DNA of 64,000 nt, taken from Parahaliea maris (GTDB lineage Bacteria; Pseudomonadota; Gammaproteobacteria; Pseudomonadales; Halieaceae). Shown here one piece after another: positions 54,468-63,721 of the stretch (positions within the stretch are counted from its first letter, which is position 1; each line of letters opens with the position of its first letter). A program made the translations under genes and the position numbers. Where the stretch lies: assembly GCF_008064665.1 (NCBI RefSeq), contig NZ_VRZA01000001.1:372001-436000 (forward strand), written 5' to 3'. The notes below the pieces were generated by a model, which did no database searches, was not told the origin of the DNA, and saw only the letters and a program-made list of their open reading frames with translations.

Positions 54468-57400
54468 CCCACTCCTCCCTGCACTTGCACCTCGTCGCGC
54501 CCCTCGTACACCAGCAGGTACACCACCGGCACCACAACCAGCGACAGCAGTGTGGACGCCAGGATGCCAAAGATGATGGCCAGGGCCAGCCCACTGAATA
54601 CCGGGTCGAGAATGATCACCAGATTACCCAGCAGCGTAGTGCCCGCGGTCAGCAAAACAGGCCGCATTCGCACTGAGCCTGCCTGTAGCAGGGCTTCCCT
54701 GACACTCGCGCCGGCGGCGCGCGCCTGGGTCACGAACTCCACCAGGATCAGGGAGTTGCGAACCACGATACCGGCCAGCGCGATCATTCCGATCATGGCA
54801 GTGGCCGTAAACAGCACCGGGTCGGGGGCGCCGGCAATCTCGCCGCCAACCGCTGCGTTCAGCAACCAGAAACCCGGCATGATGCCAATCACGGTGAGCG
54901 GAATGGCCGACATGATAATCAGTGACAGGGCGACGGAACCGGTCTGCGCCCGCAGCACGAAATAGATGGCCACGAGGGCGAAGGCGAAGGCCAGGCCCAT
55001 GTCCCGGAATACGTCCACGGTTATCCGCCACTCACCCTCCCCGGTCCACCGCACCTCGATGTCATCGGCAACGCGCCAGCCATCTCCACCGCCCGGGGCC
55101 AGGTAGGTCCGGCGATGCCAGTCGCTGGGCTCGCCACTCTCGGCGCCCCCTGCACCCTCTGCACCCTCTGCACCCTCTGCACCCCCTACAGTCCCGCGGT
55201 CGGCCACCACATCCGCAATCACCTCCGCGGGGGTGCGCCCGGAGAGTTCGGCAAATACGTAGGCTACCGAACGCAGGTCCTTGCGATGAATCGACTGCTG
55301 CACATGGCCTTCCTCGAAATGGCCGAGTTCACCCACCGCGACCAGCGGCTGGGGGGCCGCGTCCAGGCCCTGGGCGGTGCTCGCCTGTACAATCCCGGCC
55401 CTTCCCTTCAGCAGCAGCCGTTCGAGGTCGTTCCGCTCCGCCCGGTCAGAGGGTGCCAGCCGCAATACAATCGGCAGGGGCTGCGTCTCGTGCTGCTCCT
55501 GCAAGTGGCCGGCCACGATACCGGCATTGGCCAGGGTCAGGGTATCGGCCAGGTCGCGAGTAGCCACCCCCGAGAGAGCCGCCTTGGTCTTGTCGGTGAC
55601 AAAACGCCAACGCTCCTGGGGGGCCTGCACCGTCGTATCGACCTCGACCACGTGCGCCTCGCGCTCGAGGCGCCGCGCCAGGGTCTGTGCCGCCTGTTGC
55701 TGCGCGGCATAGGGGGTGTAGGTGTCGCCGTAGATTTCTGCCACCAGGGTGCTCATGACCGGCGGTCCCGGCGGCACCTCGATGACTTTCAGGCTCAACC
55801 CCTCCCGGGCCAGGGGCGCCAGCAGGGCGCGCAGACGCAGGGCAACCCCGTGAGACTGTTCGTCACGTTCGGTCTTGTCGACCAGTTTCAGCCGCAGTTC
55901 CCCCATGAAGGCACCGTGACGGCGATAATAGCCGCGTACCATCCCGTTGAAATCCACCGGCGACGGTTCGCCCACAAAGGCCGCCACCGCGACCACTTCA
56001 GGCAGTCGCAGCACCTCGGCGACGACGCGCCCGGTGACTGCCGCAGTCTGTTCCAGCGAGGCGGACTCCGGCATATCCACCAGCACCTGCAGTTCGTTCT
56101 TGTTGTCGTAGGGTAGTAACTTGAGGGGGACCAGGCGCAACAACGGCAGGCTGGCCGCGGCCAGGAACATCAGCACCACGGCTACCACCACCCAGCGCGC
56201 CCGGCCTCGCACCAGCACCGGCTGCATCCAGCGCGCGTAAAGACTGGTGTGCCAGCCACCGCCAGCAGTGTCATCAGTGACAGAGGGCTTCAGCAGGCGA
56301 CTGGCTACCCAGGGCGTGATCACAAAGGCCACCAGGGTGCTGCCAATCACCGCGATGGGGACGTTGAAGGCCATCGGCGCCATGTAGGGCCCCATCATCC
56401 CGGTGATAAAGGCCAGCGGCAGGAAGGCCAGCACGATCGTCAGGGTGGACATGAGCAGGGGCACGCGGATTTCCGCCATGGCTTCGACGATACGACGTGG
56501 CATGCCCTTGCCATCGCCGGGCAGGAAGCGGGTGATGTTGTCGACACCGGTAATCGGGTCATCGACCAGCAGGCCGAGGGAGAGGATCAGGGCAAACAGG
56601 GTTACCCGGTTGATGGTGTAACCGAAGGCGTAATCCAGGGCGAGGGTCAGGCCGTAGCAGATGGGCACCGCCAGGCCGACCACCAGGGCTGGCCGCCAGC
56701 CCAGGAACAGGCTGATAAACACCACCACCGTCAGCACCGCAAAACCCAGGCTCCCCACCAGGTTATTGACCTTCTCATCGGCGGTTTCACCGTAGTCGCG
56801 CAGTATTTCGACGTGGATGGCCGGCGGCAGCAAGGTGCCTGCCAACTCATCCAGCAGCGCACGCACATCCGCAGCTACCTGCACGGCGTTGCTGCCCGCC
56901 TGCTTCGCCACGCTCACCGCGACCATGGGATAGTCCCGGCCACCGGGCCCGGCTGCCGGCCGCCCGGCAAACGACAGCCAGGTATAGCTGTCGGCTTCAG
57001 CCGGCCCGTCGACGACCTCTGCCACCTCACGCAGGGACACCGGTACGCCATCGACGACGTTCACCACCAGTGCCTCCAGGCTGGACCGGTCCCGCAGCGC
57101 ATCACCCACCTCGAGCGCGATGGAGCGATTATCCAGGACCCAGTTCCCCGCAGACTGCAGCACGTTGGATCCGGGCAGCGCCTGGAGCACATCCAGGGCC
57201 GTGGTCTGCCGGGCCGCGAGGCTCTCGGGATCCAGCAACACCTGCAGTTGCCGCGGGCGACCGCCCGTCACGTTCACCTCGCCGGTATCCGGCAGGGCTT
57301 GCAAGCTGGCACTGAGCTCCTCCGCCAGGCGGCGCAGTTCGTAGTCACTGTAGCGGTCCGGCTCGCTGCTCCACAGGCCCAGCATGAGAATCGCCACGTC

Positions 57401-57832
57401 GTCCACTTCCACCGGCCGCAACTGCCAGCGACCGACGACAGCCGGCATCTGATGCTGGTTGGAATACAGTTTGTTGTAGCTGTTGAACAGGGCCGTCTCG
57501 CGATCCTGGCCAACATAAAACGCCAGCGTGACCACCGTACTGCCGGCCGTCGTGGTGGAATACACGTGCTCGACGCCCGGTATCTGCGCCAGCAGTTTCT
57601 CCACCGGAATCGCCACCTGGCGCTCGACCTGGCGCGGCTCAAGCCCTGGCGCCTCGATCATCACATCCACCATCGGCACCACAATCTGCGGCTCTTCCTC
57701 CCGTGGCGTGAATACCAGTGCGAGAGCACCCGTGACCAGCGCGACGAAAGCCAACAGACGCGGCACACTGCCGCGCAGACTACGCGCTATGAGGCGGTCG
57801 AGGGGATGGGTGAACTCGGGGCCGTGAGTCAC
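54464..57832 (-). CDS. RND efflux transporter (HAE-type)
   Basis: This 1122-aa proton-driven pump has 12 predicted membrane helices, two large periplasmic loops and the essential aspartates in TM4 (LLVDDPITGVDNITR). The start GTG 57832 overlaps the ArsR stop. A 9-bp tandem repeat encodes a Gly-Ala-Glu stretch in the second large loop. Substrate is unknown. The ArsR regulator suggests response to metals or reactive sulfur rather than to drugs. Confidence 0.92.
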   Translation of the reverse strand: MTHGPEFTHPLDRLIARSLRGSVPRLLAFVALVTGALALVFTPREEEPQIVVPMVDVMIEAPGLEPRQVERQVAIPVEKLLAQIPGVEHVYSTTTAGSTVVTLAFYVGQDRETALFNSYNKLYSNQHQMPAVVGRWQLRPVEVDDVAILMLGLWSSEPDRYSDYELRRLAEELSASLQALPDTGEVNVTGGRPRQLQVLLDPESLAARQTTALDVLQALPGSNVLQSAGNWVLDNRSIALEVGDALRDRSSLEALVVNVVDGVPVSLREVAEVVDGPAEADSYTWLSFAGRPAAGPGGRDYPMVAVSVAKQAGSNAVQVAADVRALLDELAGTLLPPAIHVEILRDYGETADEKVNNLVGSLGFAVLTVVVFISLFLGWRPALVVGLAVPICYGLTLALDYAFGYTINRVTLFALILSLGLLVDDPITGVDNITRFLPGDGKGMPRRIVEAMAEIRVPLLMSTLTIVLAFLPLAFITGMMGPYMAPMAFNVPIAVIGSTLVAFVITPWVASRLLKPSVTDDTAGGGWHTSLYARWMQPVLVRGRARWVVVAVVLMFLAAASLPLLRLVPLKLLPYDNKNELQVLVDMPESASLEQTAAVTGRVVAEVLRLPEVVAVAAFVGEPSPVDFNGMVRGYYRRHGAFMGELRLKLVDKTERDEQSHGVALRLRALLAPLAREGLSLKVIEVPPGPPVMSTLVAEIYGDTYTPYAAQQQAAQTLARRLEREAHVVEVDTTVQAPQERWRFVTDKTKAALSGVATRDLADTLTLANAGIVAGHLQEQHETQPLPIVLRLAPSDRAERNDLERLLLKGRAGIVQASTAQGLDAAPQPLVAVGELGHFEEGHVQQSIHRKDLRSVAYVFAELSGRTPAEVIADVVADRGTVGGAEGAEGAEGAGGAESGEPSDWHRRTYLAPGGGDGWRVADDIEVRWTGEGEWRITVDVFRDMGLAFAFALVAIYFVLRAQTGSVALSLIIMSAIPLTVIGIMPGFWLLNAAVGGEIAGAPDPVLFTATAMIGMIALAGIVVRNSLILVEFVTQARAAGASVREALLQAGSVRMRPVLLTAGTTLLGNLVIILDPVFSGLALAIIFGILASTLLSLVVVPVVYLLVYEGRDEVQVQGGVG
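55151..55186. repeat. In-frame 9-bp tandem repeat within the RND gene
   Basis: Four tandem units of TGCACCCTC (three exact at 55151-55177, one with a single change at 55178-55186) encode Glu-Gly-Ala repeats on the minus strand, around residues 882-894 of the pump. Copy-number slippage would keep the reading frame. Confidence 0.8.
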
Positions 57833-58170
57833 TGCGTACCCTCTTCGCAGAACAGTTCGTGCAGGGTTGCCAGCAATTTCGCCGCCCGGGGATCGCACAA
57901 CAGGTAGTAATTGACGCGCCCCTGACTCCGCACCCGAACCAGTTGCTCCTCCCGCAGGCGGGCCAAATGCTGGGAGAGCGCCGATTGCGACAAGGGGATC
58001 AGGGCATTGAGTTCTGCCACCGATTTTTCCCCTTCGCTCAGGGCACAGAGCACCATCAACCGGTTGCGATTGGCCAGTTGTTTCAGAAAACGCTCAGCGG
58101 CTTCTGCACCGGGTGCAAAGCGGTCTGGCGAAAATCCCGGGGGACTGTCTGGTTTCGATGTATCCGGCAT
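57829..58170 (-). CDS. ArsR-family transcriptional regulator, SqrR/BigR-like
   Basis: This 113-aa winged-helix regulator has the recognition region LSQSALSQHLARLREEQLVRVRSQGRVNYY. Cys42 (LCALSEGEKS) and Cys108 (FCEE) are 66 residues apart. That is the spacing reported for the persulfide-sensing cysteines of Rhodobacter SqrR (41 and 107). A third cysteine is at 92. No metal-binding CxCxxC motif of arsenic sensors is present. The stop overlaps the RND start (GTGA), so it heads the pump operon. Confidence 0.88.
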   Translation of the reverse strand: MPDTSKPDSPPGFSPDRFAPGAEAAERFLKQLANRNRLMVLCALSEGEKSVAELNALIPLSQSALSQHLARLREEQLVRVRSQGRVNYYLLCDPRAAKLLATLHELFCEEGTQ

Positions 58171-58176
58171 TGGGCA

Positions 58177-58204
58177 ATTATATTAGTTTTACCTAATACA
58201 TCAA
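58177..58204 (-). promoter_or_regulatory. arsR-RND promoter with embedded operator
   Basis: On the minus strand TTGATG (58204-58199), a 16-base spacer and a perfect TATAAT (58182-58177) form a strong sigma-70 promoter. The spacer contains ATTAGGTAAAACTAAT, a palindrome with 5-base arms, as expected for an autoregulating ArsR protein. The predicted start site coincides with the arsR ATG. Confidence 0.75.
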
Positions 58205-58383
58205 TTGATCCCTGCGCCAGGCACAAAGACCGCTCGCCCCGCCTGGGCACAGATTGGTTTAACGCACTGGGGGCCTTCGCGCTTTGTCGCTGTCCGTTCC
58301 ACCCCGGGCGTCACGAATGGCCCCTGGAATGATAAGCTGGCGCCCGTTTTAAATTGTCGTGGAACAACCATCGTGGAGCACCT

Positions 58384-59280
58384 GTGAAAAAATCCCTTGG
58401 GGCATGGGCGGTTGCAGCTTGCCTGGCAGCCGTCGTCATCATTCAGTTTATTCCCTCGCAGCCCGTGGTACTGCCAGCGGAGCTGCCCCCGGCGCAACGC
58501 GCGGCACACCGGGTACTGGCCTTTGAGGGCATCACCAATTTCCGCGACCTCGGCGGCTATACCACCAGCGATGGCAAGACCGTCCGCTGGGGGCGACTCT
58601 ATCGCTCGGGTGACCTGTCGGAAGCCAGCCGCTCCGATCTCCAGCAATTGCCTGAACTCGGCCTGGGAACTGTGGTGGACTTCCGCTCGGGAGCCGAGAA
58701 AACACAGGCGCCTGACCAGCTGCCGGAGGCGCACACCTTTGAGGTGGTAGAAATACCGACCCTGGACCAGGGCAATGCGGCAATATTCGAAGACCTGAAG
58801 CAGCGTATCGACAGCGGTGACTTCGAGGGCTTTGACGCCAACGCATTGATGGAAGAGGCGAATCGCCAGTTCGCCGGTGAATTCACGCCCCAGTTCCGGC
58901 AGTTCTTCCACACTCTCGTAGCAGCCGAAGGCTCACCCGTGCTCTGGCACTGCACCGCCGGCAAGGACCGTACCGGTTTCGCCGCCGCGGTCCTGCTGGA
59001 ATTGCTGGGCGTGCCGCGCTCGACCATCCTCGATGACTACATGCTCAGTGACGCCCTGTCACGTGAAGCCCACAGCCGTGACCTCACCCTGCTGCGCCTG
59101 TTCAAGGGCGAGGAAGCCGAGCGGCAGATCGCTATCATGATGGGAGTAAACAGGCCCTGGCTGGAAGCCGCCTTCGCCAGCATCGACGAAAACTGGGGCA
59201 GCTTTGACGCCTACCTGCGCGATGGCCTGCAACTCAGCCAGGCCGATATCGACAGCCTGCGCAACAACCTGCTCGAATAG
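58384..59280 (+). CDS. Membrane-anchored protein-tyrosine/lipid phosphatase (PTP superfamily)
   Basis: This 298-aa protein has an uncleaved or cleavable N-terminal hydrophobic segment (about residues 5-22). A PTP domain with FRDLGGY, VVDFRSGAE and the catalytic P-loop HCTAGKDRTG follows. Such tyrosine/lipid phosphatases (MptpB/LipA type) act on phosphotyrosine or phosphoinositides. Being 104 bp ahead of cardiolipin synthase, it may act on phospholipid precursors (inference). GTG at 58384 has GGAG upstream. Confidence 0.85.
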   Translation: MKKSLGAWAVAACLAAVVIIQFIPSQPVVLPAELPPAQRAAHRVLAFEGITNFRDLGGYTTSDGKTVRWGRLYRSGDLSEASRSDLQQLPELGLGTVVDFRSGAEKTQAPDQLPEAHTFEVVEIPTLDQGNAAIFEDLKQRIDSGDFEGFDANALMEEANRQFAGEFTPQFRQFFHTLVAAEGSPVLWHCTAGKDRTGFAAAVLLELLGVPRSTILDDYMLSDALSREAHSRDLTLLRLFKGEEAERQIAIMMGVNRPWLEAAFASIDENWGSFDAYLRDGLQLSQADIDSLRNNLLE

Positions 59281-59384
59281 TCGATTTCACATTCCATTCG
59301 GCCTGCCCGGCGCGGCGGCGGGCCGGATTCCCCCGACAGATTCCTCGTGTACTGGCGGAGCAATCAGGCTAGACTGGCCATGCA

Positions 59385-60824
59385 ATGAACCTGCCCAGTT
59401 ACAGTCAAATGATTGCCGCGGGGGCCCTGTTTTTCTACCTGTCGGCCATCTTCTGTGCGGTCGACGCCATCATCCGCGTGCGTACCGCCCAGGGTGCTAT
59501 TGCCTGGGCCCTGTCATTGCTAACCATCCCCTACATCGCCCTGCCCCTTTACCTGGTGTTCGGCCGCAACAAGTTCGACGGTTATCTCGAACAGCGCGAA
59601 CAGATCGCCAACGAAACAAGGGACTTGCTACAGCGCACACATCACGCCCTGGACGAGTTCCTGATCGATTACTCGGACGAGCTCCCCCTCTACAACAGCC
59701 TCTATAATCTCAGCCGCACACCCTCCACCCGTGGTAACTGTCTCGAGCTGCTGGTCAACGGCCAGGCCACCTTCCACAGTATTCTGGAGGGTCTCAAGAC
59801 CGCCCGGGATTACATCCTGATCGAGTTCTACATCATCCGCGACGACGAACTCGGCTCGCGCTTCACCCGTATCCTGTCGCAGAAAGCCCGGGAGGGTGTG
59901 CAGGTCTATCTGCTGTACGATGAGATTGGCAGCCGCAACTTCCACCGCACGCGGATGTGCCGGCAGCTCATTCAGACCGGCGTTCAGGTGGCCGCCTTCA
60001 ATACTACCCAGGGACACCGGAACCGCTTCCAACTCAACTTTCGCAACCATCGCAAGATCGTCGTGGTCGACGGCAAGCAGGCCTGGGTTGGGGGGCACAA
60101 CATCGGCGACGAATATCTCGGGCTGAGCAAAAGGCACGGGTTCTGGCGCGACACCCACGCCAGGCTGGAAGGGCCGGCAGTCCTCGGGGTCGAGCTCGCC
60201 TTCGCCACCGACTGGCGCTGGGCAACCCGCTCCACCCTGGACATCCGGCATCAGTTGGAACCGCCACGGCGCGGCGACAGCGACGTCCTGGTGTTCGCGT
60301 CCGATCCCGCCAGCACCCTGGAGGAAGCGAGCCTGATGTTCCACCAGGTCATCGTCGAAGCGCGCTATCGCATCTGGATCGCCAGCCCCTACTTCGTCCC
60401 GGACCGGGGCATCGTCTCGGCGCTGCAACTGGCGGCATTACGTGGCGTGGATGTACGGCTGCTCATTCCCGACGAGCCCGACGGCCCCGTGGTGGGCATG
60501 GCCAACTGGGCCTTCACCCGGGAACTGCTGCCGGCGGGGGTCAAGGTGTACCGCTACCAGGGCGGGTTCATGCACCAGAAAGTGCTGCTGATGGACAACA
60601 AGGTCGCGGGGATTGGCACCGCCAACTTCGACAACCGTTCCTTCCGCCTGAATTTCGAGATTACCCTGCTGGTCCACGACCAGCAGTTTTGCGGCCAGGT
60701 GCAGGATATGCTTGAGGACGACATCGTCAATTCACGCCGGGTCACCCGCGAGGAACTCGCCGGCAAGCCGCTGTGGTTCACCTTTGCCACTGGCGTGGCG
60801 CGGCTGTTTTCACCGATTCTTTGA
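59385..60824 (+). CDS. cls: Cardiolipin synthase
   Basis: Cardiolipin synthase joins two phosphatidylglycerols (ClsA type). The 479-aa protein has two N-terminal membrane helices. Two HKD phospholipase-D motifs are visible, HRKIVVVDGKQAWVGG (His-x-Lys) and HQKVLLMDNKVAGIGTANFD. The length matches E. coli ClsA (486). Confidence 0.95.
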   Translation: MNLPSYSQMIAAGALFFYLSAIFCAVDAIIRVRTAQGAIAWALSLLTIPYIALPLYLVFGRNKFDGYLEQREQIANETRDLLQRTHHALDEFLIDYSDELPLYNSLYNLSRTPSTRGNCLELLVNGQATFHSILEGLKTARDYILIEFYIIRDDELGSRFTRILSQKAREGVQVYLLYDEIGSRNFHRTRMCRQLIQTGVQVAAFNTTQGHRNRFQLNFRNHRKIVVVDGKQAWVGGHNIGDEYLGLSKRHGFWRDTHARLEGPAVLGVELAFATDWRWATRSTLDIRHQLEPPRRGDSDVLVFASDPASTLEEASLMFHQVIVEARYRIWIASPYFVPDRGIVSALQLAALRGVDVRLLIPDEPDGPVVGMANWAFTRELLPAGVKVYRYQGGFMHQKVLLMDNKVAGIGTANFDNRSFRLNFEITLLVHDQQFCGQVQDMLEDDIVNSRRVTREELAGKPLWFTFATGVARLFSPIL

Positions 60825-60862
60825 AAACGTTTTGGCTCCCGGGGCATTGAATCAGGGGGCAC

Positions 60863-62251
60863 TCAATCACGCCACGCAGCAGGATCAATATCGAGATCCG
60901 CATAATCTTCAGGCTTCAGCACCGGCTGACCGCCTGCGGCAAGCTGACTGTCATAGTCCTTCAACAGGCGCATACCGATCCGGAACATCCACACCAGCCC
61001 CACCAGGTTGACCAGGCCGAGCAGCCCCATCGTGAGGTCGGCAAAGCCAAACACCGTGCCGAGATCCTGCATAGAGCCCCAGAGCACCAGCCCCAGCACC
61101 AGACAGCGGTAGATATTGAACAGGTGCTGGTTCTCCTCGCTGAAGAAGTTGAGACTGTTCTCGCCGAGATAGTAGTTGTACATCATCGAACTGAAGGCAA
61201 ACAGGACCAGCGCCACACTGACAAAGCCGGCACCCCAGGCCCCTACATGGCTGGCCAGGGCCGACTGGGTCAGTGCCACACCGGCGACATCCGGTGCACC
61301 CGGCTGGTATACATCCGACAGCAGGATGATCAGCGCGGTACAGGTGCACATGATCACCGTGTCGATAAACACCGAAAATGCCTGCACTACGCCCTGGTTG
61401 GCGGGATGTGGCACATGGGCCACAGCGGCCACATTGGGCGCGCTGCCAAGCCCCGCCTCATTGCTGAACAGGCCCCGTTTGACCCCCTGCATCAGGGCGA
61501 CACCGAGGCCGCCACCGACCGCCGAATCCAGGCCAAAGGCGCTGTTGACGATCAGACCCAGCATGTGCGGAATGCGTTCGAGGTTCATGCCGAGCACCAG
61601 CAGGGCCGCGAGCAGGTAGCCCAGGGCCATCACCGGCACGACAAATTCCGCGACCGTGGCGATGCGCTGGATACCACCAAAAATAATACTGCCCAGCAGC
61701 ACGACCATCACCAGCCCGGTAGCCCAGGCCGGAACGCTGAAGGAGGACTCCATGGACGTGGCCACCACGTAGGACTGCAACGCGTTGAAGCCGAAACCAA
61801 AGGTGATCAGCAGCAGCACCGAGTAGATCACCGCGAGCCAGCGCTGCCTGACACCGTGGCTCAGGTAATAGGCGGGGCCGCCGCGAAAGCGACCATCAGG
61901 TTCCCGGCGCTTGAACAACTGGGCCAGCGAACACTCGAAGAAACTGGTGGCCATGCCCATCAGGCCGATCACCCACATCCAGAACACCGCACCGGGCCCG
62001 CCGAGGGTAATGGCCACCGCCACCCCGGCGATGTTGCCGCTGCCAACGCGGCCGGCCACGCTCACCACCAGCGCCTGGAACGAGCTGACCTGGCCTTTTT
62101 CGTGGTGCAGCCCCTGGCGCAACACGCCAAACATGCGGCCGAAATAGCGGAATTGCACGGCCCGTGAGGCAACGGTGTACAACAGGCCCACCGCCACCAG
62201 CACCACGACCAGCACCTGGCCCCACAAAAAGTCGTTTACAGTCGCCAGCAT
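60863..62251 (-). CDS. Alanine/glycine:cation symporter (AGCS family)
   Basis: This 462-aa sodium-coupled amino-acid carrier has about ten hydrophobic spans. AGCS signatures GSGNIAGVAVAITLGGPGAVFWMW and NEAGLGSAPNVAAVAH are visible. It imports alanine or glycine with Na+. It is in tandem, 34 bp after a second sodium-dependent transporter gene. Confidence 0.92.
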   Translation of the reverse strand: MLATVNDFLWGQVLVVVLVAVGLLYTVASRAVQFRYFGRMFGVLRQGLHHEKGQVSSFQALVVSVAGRVGSGNIAGVAVAITLGGPGAVFWMWVIGLMGMATSFFECSLAQLFKRREPDGRFRGGPAYYLSHGVRQRWLAVIYSVLLLITFGFGFNALQSYVVATSMESSFSVPAWATGLVMVVLLGSIIFGGIQRIATVAEFVVPVMALGYLLAALLVLGMNLERIPHMLGLIVNSAFGLDSAVGGGLGVALMQGVKRGLFSNEAGLGSAPNVAAVAHVPHPANQGVVQAFSVFIDTVIMCTCTALIILLSDVYQPGAPDVAGVALTQSALASHVGAWGAGFVSVALVLFAFSSMMYNYYLGENSLNFFSEENQHLFNIYRCLVLGLVLWGSMQDLGTVFGFADLTMGLLGLVNLVGLVWMFRIGMRLLKDYDSQLAAGGQPVLKPEDYADLDIDPAAWRD

Positions 62252-62285
62252 GATCCCTCCCCCAGGGCTCTGCCAGGCGCCGCTG

Positions 62286-63638
62286 TCAGCCAGCGACGCC
62301 CAGGATGAAGATAACGGCCAGTGCCAGCGGCACCACGAAGCGGATCAGGAAGTGCCAGATCGCGTAGCCCACCGCGTTGAGCGAGGTCAGCTCGTCCCGG
62401 CTGTAGACCTTCTTGACGCCCCAACCCGCGAACAGCGCAATGAACAGGCCGCCCAGGGGCAACAGGATCTGGTTGGAGAAATAGTCCAGGGTGTCATTGA
62501 TGTTCTTGCCGCCCAGGCTCAGGCCCTCAAGCACGTTGTAGGACAGGATGCTCAACACACTCAGCACCGCGACCGAGCCGACCACGATCAGCGCGCTCTT
62601 GTGCCGGGAGATGCCGAAGTGCCCTTCGACCCAGGAATTCACACTTTCGATCAGGCCCACCATGGAGGTGATACCGGCGACCGCCAGCATGGCGAAGAAC
62701 AGCACGCTGAAGATGTGACCACCGGGCATCTGGGCGAAGGCGGCGGGCATGGTCTGGAAGATGAGACCGGGGCCACCGGCCGGGTCGAGGCCGTAGTTGA
62801 ACACCGCCGGGAAGATCACCAGTCCGGCGAGCACGGCGACCAGGGTGTCGGCGATCACAATAATAAAGACGGACTGGGTAATCGAGATGCTGCGGGGCAG
62901 GTAGGAGCCGTAGGTCATCATACCGCCCATGGCCACCCCGATGGAGAAGAAGGCCTGACCGATGGCGGCCAGTACCGCTTCGGGACCAATTTTGCTGAAG
63001 TCCGGTGCGAACAGGTAGTCCAGTGCGGCGTCAAAGCCACCGGCAAAGTAGTTGTAGCCCGCCAGCCCCACCAGCAGCACGAACATCATCGGCATCATGA
63101 AGCTCACCGCGCGCTCGATCCCGTCCTTGACCCCGGCAAAGATGATGAAGCCGGTAATGGCGAGACCGACCAGGGTCCAGAACAGCATGCCGAGGTTGTC
63201 ACTCAGTACCCCGGCGAATTCGGCATTGGCCGCCACGGCGTCGACACCGGCAAAGCCCGTGGTCACCGCCTTGAACAGGTACCACAGTACCCAACCGACG
63301 ATACCGGCGTAGACGATCTCGATGGTGTAGGCCGCCAGCAGGCCCATACCGCCCACCCACTTCCACTCCCGGGTGCGGCCACTCTCAACGGCGACGTTTG
63401 CCATTGCATTTGGCGGGCTCCCCTGACCCCGGCGGCCGACCATCAATTCAGCCATCAGGATCGGCACCCCGATACCGAAAGCACAGGCCAGGTAGATGAT
63501 GACAAAGGCGGCGCCACCATTTTCACCCGTCACATAGGGGAATCGCCAGATATTGCCAAGGCCTACTGCGAAGCCCACTGAGGCCATCAAAAATGCAAAT
63601 CGGGAAGACCAGTGCTCCCCGCCGCCGGCTGCTGCCAT
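62286..63638 (-). CDS. Sodium:neurotransmitter-symporter (NSS/LeuT) family transporter
   Basis: This 450-aa protein carries the NSS opening RFAFLMASVGFAVGLGNIWRFPYV, where the unwound TM1 binds Na+ and substrate. About 11-12 helices follow. It imports an amino acid with Na+; the substrate is unknown. GGAG precedes the ATG. Probably co-transcribed with the AGCS gene downstream. Confidence 0.92.
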   Translation of the reverse strand: MAAAGGGEHWSSRFAFLMASVGFAVGLGNIWRFPYVTGENGGAAFVIIYLACAFGIGVPILMAELMVGRRGQGSPPNAMANVAVESGRTREWKWVGGMGLLAAYTIEIVYAGIVGWVLWYLFKAVTTGFAGVDAVAANAEFAGVLSDNLGMLFWTLVGLAITGFIIFAGVKDGIERAVSFMMPMMFVLLVGLAGYNYFAGGFDAALDYLFAPDFSKIGPEAVLAAIGQAFFSIGVAMGGMMTYGSYLPRSISITQSVFIIVIADTLVAVLAGLVIFPAVFNYGLDPAGGPGLIFQTMPAAFAQMPGGHIFSVLFFAMLAVAGITSMVGLIESVNSWVEGHFGISRHKSALIVVGSVAVLSVLSILSYNVLEGLSLGGKNINDTLDYFSNQILLPLGGLFIALFAGWGVKKVYSRDELTSLNAVGYAIWHFLIRFVVPLALAVIFILGVAG

Positions 63639-63721
63639 AAAAATCTCCGAAAACTTGTTATTGCGGCCTGTGGTTACAGGCGATAGGGCGCAGTCTACAA
63701 CAAAACCCGGGGGCTATCAGT

